Shown in pieces: positions 59,317 through 64,000 of a stretch of 64,000 nt of DNA. Under the pieces are notes generated by a model. The model did not search any database. It had not been told where the DNA came from and was given only the letters and a program-made list of their open reading frames with translations. Position numbers and translations under genes: made by a program. Source of the DNA: Serratia plymuthica NBRC 102599 (GTDB taxonomy: Bacteria > Pseudomonadota > Gammaproteobacteria > Enterobacterales > Enterobacteriaceae); the NCBI RefSeq assembly GCF_001590925.1, contig NZ_BCTU01000028.1, positions 31,068 to 95,067 of the forward strand, read 5' to 3'. Position 1 is the stretch's first letter; every line of letters begins with the position of its first letter.

Positions 59317-60237
59317 TCAGTACAGCGAGGGAGCGCCGATCGGCCGGGTTTTGAAGCGGCGATGCAGCCACATGTACTGCTCCGGTGCCCGCATGATCTC
59401 TTTCTCGACCACTTTGTTCATATAGGCCGCCGCCGCGAGCTCATCGCCTATCGGGTAATCTTCCAGGGCAGGCTGGATCAACAGGTCATAGCCGCGGCCT
59501 TTCTCGCGGCGTATTAATACCACCGGAACCAGCGCCGGCTTGGCCATACGCGCCAGCATAAAGGTGCCGCTGGTGGTGGCGGCCTGATCGACGGCGAATA
59601 ACGGCGCGAATACGCTGCCACGTGGGCCGTAGTCTTGATCCGGAGCGAACCACACGGCTTCACCGCGCTTCAGTGCATGCACCATGCCGCGCAGGTCTTT
59701 GCGATCGAGCATCGCCTTGTTGGAGCGCATGCGACCTTTGGTCTGCGCCCATTCCATCGCTTTATTGTTGTGCGGGCGGTACATCGCCATCATGGGTTGG
59801 CACAGCCCCATAGCACGGCCGCCCAGCTCCAACGACATAAAATGCACGCCAATCACCAGCACGCCGCGTTCATTCTGCTGCGCCATTTTCAGGTGATTGA
59901 TGCCGGAGACGTTGAACCAGCGTTTGACGCGTTTATCTGACCAGAACCAGGCCATACCGGTTTCCAGCAGACCCATGCCGAGGGATTCGAAATTGCCGAT
60001 CACTTTGCGCTCGCGTTGCGCCTCGTCCATATCCGGGAAGCACAGCTCCAGGTTACGGCGGGTAATGGCGACGCGGCGTTTCAGGAAACGCATCGAGGTG
60101 CGGCCCATCCATATGCCGAGCTTGTGCAGCAGCGGGTAAGGCAGTTGAACCAGCAGGAACAAAATGGCCAGGCCGAACCAGGTAAACCAGTAGCGCGGGT
60201 GCAGCAGGGCCGAACGGAATTCTTGTGGACGCTTCAT
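59317..60237 (-). CDS. lpxP: Kdo2-lipid IVA acyltransferase (LpxP/LpxL group)
   Basis: Inner-membrane acyltransferase of lipid A late acylation, 306 residues like E. coli LpxL and LpxP. One N-terminal helix (YWFTWFGLAILFLLVQLPYP), the catalytic HxxxxE motif in GVHFMSLELGGR (about 130), and YRPHNNKAMEWAQTKGRM. The wording around the active site (FMSLELGGRAMGLCQPMMAM) is that of LpxP, the cold-induced palmitoleoyltransferase, more than LpxL. Ends RRFKTRPIGAPSLY. Confidence 0.88.
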   Translation of the reverse strand: MKRPQEFRSALLHPRYWFTWFGLAILFLLVQLPYPLLHKLGIWMGRTSMRFLKRRVAITRRNLELCFPDMDEAQRERKVIGNFESLGMGLLETGMAWFWSDKRVKRWFNVSGINHLKMAQQNERGVLVIGVHFMSLELGGRAMGLCQPMMAMYRPHNNKAMEWAQTKGRMRSNKAMLDRKDLRGMVHALKRGEAVWFAPDQDYGPRGSVFAPLFAVDQAATTSGTFMLARMAKPALVPVVLIRREKGRGYDLLIQPALEDYPIGDELAAAAYMNKVVEKEIMRAPEQYMWLHRRFKTRPIGAPSLY

Positions 60238-60778
60238 ATCAACTCATTTATGCAGTAGGGGGCAGTAACCTGTAACGCATAAAGGATCCACTCGATTGCG
60301 ATACGACTACTAAGACACCCAGACATCATTATGGTTTAGCCAGATTCCATAATTGACTAAATCTTTACACTCGAAGGGGCGATTCGCGCTGCTATCAGGC
60401 TTCGGAAGGATGGCTGTAGGCCAGCGAAGGCGGCTCAAGGAATGTGTATTGTATCACACAATACGGGTTACGAAGGAAGAGGGGCATACGAATATTCTCA
60501 TTCGCATTACGCCGGGGCTGATGCGGTGTAAAGACAAAGAAAAAGGCGCTTACGTTTGAAAAGATAATTGTTTCATTAGTGTTAAATTTGAGATGAGAGC
60601 TATTGTGCTGTTTATCTGTCCAGCTATTGGGTTTGTTAGTAACCATATTTGAGTTACCTAACTGGTAATTTTTGAGATGTGGTACGGTGATGGATATGAC
60701 AATGTGGCTGTTATAACATGCCTTTTTTGATTTTTTTTGAGATAATATTTAACTACCAGTTAAGATAGGTTAACTTCA
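60238..60778. promoter_or_regulatory. Core/accessory junction and fic control region
   Basis: 541 bases, increasingly AT-rich; a 68-codon frame at 60353-60559 has no recognisable features. Dyads: GTATTGT-ATCAC-ACAATAC (60446-60464); TTACC-TAACT-GGTAA (60654-60668); TTAACT-ACC-AGTTAA (60749-60763), which shares TAACTGGTA/TACCAGTTA with the previous one and lies 16 bases before the fic ATG. TTGATT and TAATAT near 60727-60748 could be the promoter. Confidence 0.5.
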
Positions 60779-61921
60779 ATGCCGCAATTCACACACTTTG
60801 ACCTCAACTTGCTCAACCCTAGTTTTGATTCTCCCTTGGTCGATGTCTTAACTGAGCTTGAGCTTTTACGTCATCTACGCCTTGAAACCGATGTTCACCC
60901 GTTGCTTTTTGTACAGCTTAAGGCCGTTTTCCACATGCTGGAGAGTCTGGGATCCGCCCGCATTGAGGGAAACCACACGACCTTGGCAGATTATGTGGAA
61001 AGTAAGGTCGATGGTACGGAATCTTCCAACGATCAGCTCAAAGAGATCGGCAACATTGAAAATGCGATGAACTTCATTGATGAGCACCTTAAGTCTGGTG
61101 ACGATATTACCGAGCATTTTGTTCGTGAGCTGCATGCGATTGCTGTTGTTGGACTGGAGCGGGAAGGGGATAGAACTCCCGGAGCTTATCGGCAGCATAG
61201 TGTGAGTATTGCGCAATCAGAGCATCTGCCTCCAGATTTTATCCATGTTGCTGGCTACATGCAGGAGCTGACTGAATTCATCAATCGCCAAGACCGACCA
61301 AAGTATGATCTGATGAAGATAGCGCTGGCGCATCACCGATTTGGTTGGGTGCACCCATTTGGTAATGGGAATGGTAGGACCGTTCGGCTACTCACCTATG
61401 CTCTGCTGATCAAGTATGGTTTTAACGTCCAGGCTGGTGGACGTGTACTGAACCCAACAGCCGTGTTTTGTAATGATAGGGAAAGGTATTATGCGATGCT
61501 TGCAGAAGCAGATACGGGAGCGGGGCAAGGCCTGGAGAACTGGTGCTTGTATGTTCTGGCTGGTATTTCATCTGAGTTGAAGAAGGTTGACCAACTGACT
61601 AACCATCATTTTTTGAGCTCAAAAATTTTATACCCCGCTATCGATTTTTCCCAAGGTCGGGGTCTCATCAATGAAACGGAGACTCGAGTTTTAAAACGAA
61701 CCGTAGATATGGGGACTGTCAGAGCTGGTGATTTAAGAGAAGCGTTACCTGGCATGAAATCCCCTCAGATCACCTATCAAATAGGTAAATTGGTTGATCG
61801 TGGCCTTCTGCAACCTGTGGAGCCTGGAGCTAGAACATATACGGCAAAATTTTCAAACTCTTACCTTATTCGCGGGGTAATAAATTCACTGAAGGACGAG
61901 GGGTTCATTCCTGAGTTGTGA
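60779..61921 (+). CDS. Fic-domain protein with N-terminal inhibitory motif and C-terminal winged helix
   Basis: 380 residues. The Fic motif is [12 protein letters not shown] (192-203); the catalytic His is present but the usual Asp/Glu at position 196 is Asn. The auto-inhibitory motif (S/T)xxxE(G/N) occurs as SARIEG (59-64), placing it in class II Fic, regulated in cis. An N-terminal Fic_N-like helix bundle precedes it, and residues about 300-370 ([20 protein letters not shown]) form a winged helix, so it may bind its own promoter. Such proteins AMP-ylate bacterial targets such as gyrase. GC content is clearly lower than in the core genes. Confidence 0.9.
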   Translation: MPQFTHFDLNLLNPSFDSPLVDVLTELELLRHLRLETDVHPLLFVQLKAVFHMLESLGSARIEGNHTTLADYVESKVDGTESSNDQLKEIGNIENAMNFIDEHLKSGDDITEHFVRELHAIAVVGLEREGDRTPGAYRQHSVSIAQSEHLPPDFIHVAGYMQELTEFINRQDRPKYDLMKIALAHHRFGWVHPFGNGNGRTVRLLTYALLIKYGFNVQAGGRVLNPTAVFCNDRERYYAMLAEADTGAGQGLENWCLYVLAGISSELKKVDQLTNHHFLSSKILYPAIDFSQGRGLINETETRVLKRTVDMGTVRAGDLREALPGMKSPQITYQIGKLVDRGLLQPVEPGARTYTAKFSNSYLIRGVINSLKDEGFIPEL

Positions 61922-61965
61922 TGGTTTTTAGAAAAAATATTGGAATTGTGGTGAAATTGGGTTTT

Positions 61966-62012
61966 ATAGCTGGATGTGGTGACTTTTTTACTATAATGAA
62001 CCATCCAGCTAT
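61966..62012. terminator. 11-base inverted repeat between fic and the secreted-protein gene
   Basis: ATAGCTGGATG (61966-61976) and CATCCAGCTAT (62002-62012) pair perfectly across a 25-base T-rich loop, between convergent genes. It may be a long-loop terminator. Confidence 0.55.
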
Positions 62013-62019
62013 GAACCGC

Positions 62020-62520
62020 TTAAATTTTTAATTCACATGCCTTAATAAACTGGTCAGCAGCTTTTGTTGAGCCAGCGACACTACCCGATGCTGAGAATTG
62101 ATTACCTCCGTCCTTGGTTTCCAACCCAACGAGAACCTTGCTCTTAGCCTGTAGCAGGCTTTTAAGTATTGGCTCTATCTGTTCTCTGTCATCAGATGAA
62201 ATTTCAAGATATTTACTGTTGCGCCTCTTTGATTGGGCATCCATTTTGTGAGCATCGCCAGCATCTACTTTCACAATTAGATTGAATGGGGTAGCGGATA
62301 CTGCTTCTTGCTCCCCGTATCTTTCAGCATAGGAGATGGTTAATTTTTGCTTCGTACAGTCAAAAATTAATGCAGCATCAGCACCCTGCAAGTCTCCTAC
62401 CAAGGTCGCTTTTTTGCCACCAGTAAAAAGATCGTCATCTACTTGAGTAAGCCATTGTGCGTGTGCAAAGGATGTGAACAACACCGAAGAGAGTAATGTG
62501 TATTTAATTAGTTTTTTCAT
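62020..62520 (-). CDS. Secreted protein of unknown function
   Basis: 166 residues with a clear signal peptide (MKKLIKYTLLSSVLFTSFAH, cleavage after AHA). The mature protein starts QWLTQVDDDLFTGGKKATLV and has two cysteines (near residues 54 and 163) that could form a disulfide, with a central beta-rich region (KQKLTISYAERYGEQE). Layout vaguely recalls IalB-like periplasmic proteins. I do not recognise the family. ATG has only a weak upstream GAGATGAT. Confidence 0.7.
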   Translation of the reverse strand: MKKLIKYTLLSSVLFTSFAHAQWLTQVDDDLFTGGKKATLVGDLQGADAALIFDCTKQKLTISYAERYGEQEAVSATPFNLIVKVDAGDAHKMDAQSKRRNSKYLEISSDDREQIEPILKSLLQAKSKVLVGLETKDGGNQFSASGSVAGSTKAADQFIKACELKI

Positions 62521-62817
62521 AGTATCATCTCGTTATTATTTGATTTTACTTTAATTGTTTCGTGCCAAACAGCATAACTATCGTTTTCATAGATATAATA
62601 ATATTCTTGCATATGGAAATGAAATGTAAGTTATGCATACTGGATGTGCTGAGTTAATGCGATTTTCATATGGCCACATATTGTTTTAATTGTAATTATT
62701 TCATTGCTATTGTTCTTTGGTATTCCGAAAAATTAACTCATGACTATTGCCGTGTTCGTAGATATGCAGCATAAAAGACTTTTTTATATTATTTAAATAG
62801 TTAAAGAGGAAATTGAT

Positions 62818-63102
62818 ATGTCTGAACATCAGATTCTTTGCATCAATAAAAGTAACAGACAAAGCGCACATGAGAGAATTACTCATATTGGAGGACTTAA
62901 CTCGCCTACTGAGCGTTGGAAGATCACTCAAGAAGCCGCTATAGAAGGAATCGAGTCTGGCAAATGGAGTTTTTACGTAGGAACGGGAATTCATAAAGTT
63001 AAGGTGATTGTTGCTACCAGTGCTGCAGGTAATAAGTATATCAAAACTCAAAATGATGGCGAGCAGCCTAATAATTTACTGAGTTTGCCAGAGTGCCCGT
63101 AA
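62818..63102 (+). CDS. DUF3892 domain protein
   Basis: 94 residues. [20 protein letters not shown] followed by [20 protein letters not shown] and a C-terminal [20 protein letters not shown] is the DUF3892 pattern, a small domain common in mobile and accessory DNA, function unknown. AAGAGGAAATTGAT precedes the ATG. The 297-base AT-rich gap on its left shows nothing else. Confidence 0.78.
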   Translation: MSEHQILCINKSNRQSAHERITHIGGLNSPTERWKITQEAAIEGIESGKWSFYVGTGIHKVKVIVATSAAGNKYIKTQNDGEQPNNLLSLPECP

Positions 63103-63291
63103 CCACTGAGTAACTGCTGATTGAAGGATTTATGTCCGCTTGTTATAGGTAAGGGTTAGCAGCCCCTAACCTAGCCATCAGGTTTGTTATAAGTCATGTG
63201 TATTGAAATGTATAAATTGTGTAGGGTGCTTGCTAGAATTCCAATGCCTGATTTTTAGGTATGCTTTCTAAAGTAAATTATTGGAATTAAA

Positions 63292-63651
63292 ATGAAAAAA
63301 ATAGCAATTTTGGCAGTAGTGTCTGCAGTGCTTCTCTCTGGGTGTTCGATGCGCGTTGCTGACCTGACTGTAGGTAGCACTAAGAACTACAACATCAATG
63401 GTAATAAATTCGTTACTGGACAGCGCGTTACAGCCGAAGATTCTTACCCGGTAATTATCTTCCCTACAGGTTTCCCTAACATGAAAACGGCTATCGATAA
63501 AGCTATTGAGAAAGATAAGTGCGCTGTCGGTTTGAGCAATGTGGTTATCACTCAGCTTAATCACTCGTTCTTATTCGGTAAGATCGGTGTTCGGGCTGAA
63601 GGTAATTTGATAATCGATAAAAGCCTGCCTGGCTGTGAAAACCACGCATAA
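63292..63651 (+). CDS. Small lipoprotein of unknown function
   Basis: 119 residues. Lipoprotein signal peptide MKKIAILAVVSAVLLSGCSM with lipobox LLSGC; the residue after Cys is Ser, favouring the outer membrane. The mature part is beta-rich with two more cysteines (near residues 79 and 115). Function unknown. Confidence 0.82.
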   Translation: MKKIAILAVVSAVLLSGCSMRVADLTVGSTKNYNINGNKFVTGQRVTAEDSYPVIIFPTGFPNMKTAIDKAIEKDKCAVGLSNVVITQLNHSFLFGKIGVRAEGNLIIDKSLPGCENHA

Positions 63652-63662
63652 GTAACATGACA

Positions 63663-63685
63663 GGCTGCCTGTGGGTGGCCTTTTC
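63663..63685 (+). terminator. Terminator after the lipoprotein gene
   Basis: GGCTGCC-TGT-GGGTGGCC (with two G-U pairs) followed by TTTTCTT. Confidence 0.55.
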
Positions 63686-63688
63686 TTG

Positions 63689-63907
63689 CTAATTTGTCAT
63701 TCGTTTCATCCTGCACTTCATATTGTCCACCGTACTGGTGGCCCATATCCCACCGCGAGCAGGCTGCAACCCCAATTCGTTTAGCTTAGCAATAGTCATT
63801 TTATTGCTGGACTGGATATCAAGCCGTCTGAACTCTTCGACCATCTGAGCAATGACTTCCTTTGCGGTTATTGCAGCGGTATTGGGCATGAGCGAGCGCA
63901 ACGTCAC
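63689..63907 (-). CDS. Small protein with a serine-recombinase-like tail
   Basis: 72 residues. The second half, IAKLNELGLQPARGGIWATS followed by TVDNMKCRM, resembles the segment of large serine recombinases (L-N-x-x-G-x-x-x-x-R-G-G-x-W-x-x-x-T-V). No catalytic domain is present, so it is a stand-alone DNA-binding module or the remnant of an integrase. Start at 63907 or at the second Met (63889). Confidence 0.5.
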   Translation of the reverse strand: MTLRSLMPNTAAITAKEVIAQMVEEFRRLDIQSSNKMTIAKLNELGLQPARGGIWATSTVDNMKCRMKRMTN

Positions 63908-63994
63908 TCGTCATAAGCTGTAGATAGGCTCTCTTTGCGCCTGTATGGCTTGCTGGTGTGTTTTTTGACCCATAACGAAGGAAGTTAACAAAGA

Positions 63995-64000
63995 ATGACC
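63995..64000 (+). CDS. Possible gene start running off the right edge
   Basis: ATG at 63995 preceded by AAGGAAGTTAACAAAG. Only two codons are inside the window, so nothing can be said of the product. Confidence 0.3.

Noticed and set aside
60353..60559. 68-codon frame between lpxP and fic
   Set aside because: No recognisable domain or ribosome site; more likely non-coding junction DNA.

Overview
The window looks like chromosomal DNA of a Serratia, probably of the S. marcescens group. Most of it keeps the gene order of the E. coli 91-92 minute region (lysC, pgi, psiE, mal, ubiCA, plsB, dgkA, lexA, dinF, yjbJ, zur, dusA, pspG, qor, dnaB, alr, tyrB, yjbQR, uvrA, ssb, ghxP, yjcE). It also carries a single-module C-A-T-TE peptide synthetase whose serine code and architecture match SwrW, the serrawettin W1 (serratamolide) synthetase of S. 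marcescens. The core is GC-rich; the DNA upstream of the synthetase and the last 3.7 kb are AT-rich. No database search was possible, so species assignment and all names rest on recognised sequence.

Layout. 1-8 kb: end of a PanS-type transporter, lysC with a complete lysine riboswitch and a promoter overlapping the end of the neighbouring antiporter gene, pgi, a Wzi-type outer-membrane protein, psiE. 8-16.7 kb: the maltose regulon, malEFG diverging from [degenerate GH13 gene]-malK-lamB-malM across a 360-bp control region with MalT-like and CRP-like sites. 16.7-28.6 kb: a relic of a nucleoside hydrolase, ubiCA, plsB/dgkA, the lexA-dinF SOS operon, yjbJ, zur, a three-gene operon for a secreted TPR protein, an ECF sigma factor and its anti-sigma partner, dusA, and pspG behind a sigma-54 promoter.

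28.9-40.7 kb: qor, dnaB, alr, then an aromatic amino acid group between alr and tyrB (a periplasmic cyclohexadienyl dehydratase of the PheC type, an AroP/PheP permease, an Lrp/AsnC regulator, a YitT membrane protein, tyrB), yjbQR, maa and a zinc alcohol dehydrogenase. 40.9-53.9 kb: uvrA/ssb sharing an SOS box, an SDR with a divergent LysR regulator, a DUF1471 protein, a glutathione transferase with a lipocalin-like relic in front of it, a VOC protein, ghxP, yjcE, and a divergent CidR-like regulator with cidAB.

53.9-64 kb: the serrawettin-type synthetase, a 656-bp AT-rich leader region, a CTP-synthase-like amidotransferase, lpxP, then an AT-rich accessory tail with a Fic protein, small secreted proteins, a DUF3892 protein and a recombinase-like fragment.

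The points most worth following are: a GH13 protein that has lost its catalytic core yet is kept in frame and translationally coupled to malK; an ECF sigma gene whose best start is an AUC codon behind a perfect GGAGG; the PheC-permease-Lrp-TyrB aromatic group with a helically phased CATTTAATG array; and the stand-alone serine-specific lipopeptide synthetase.
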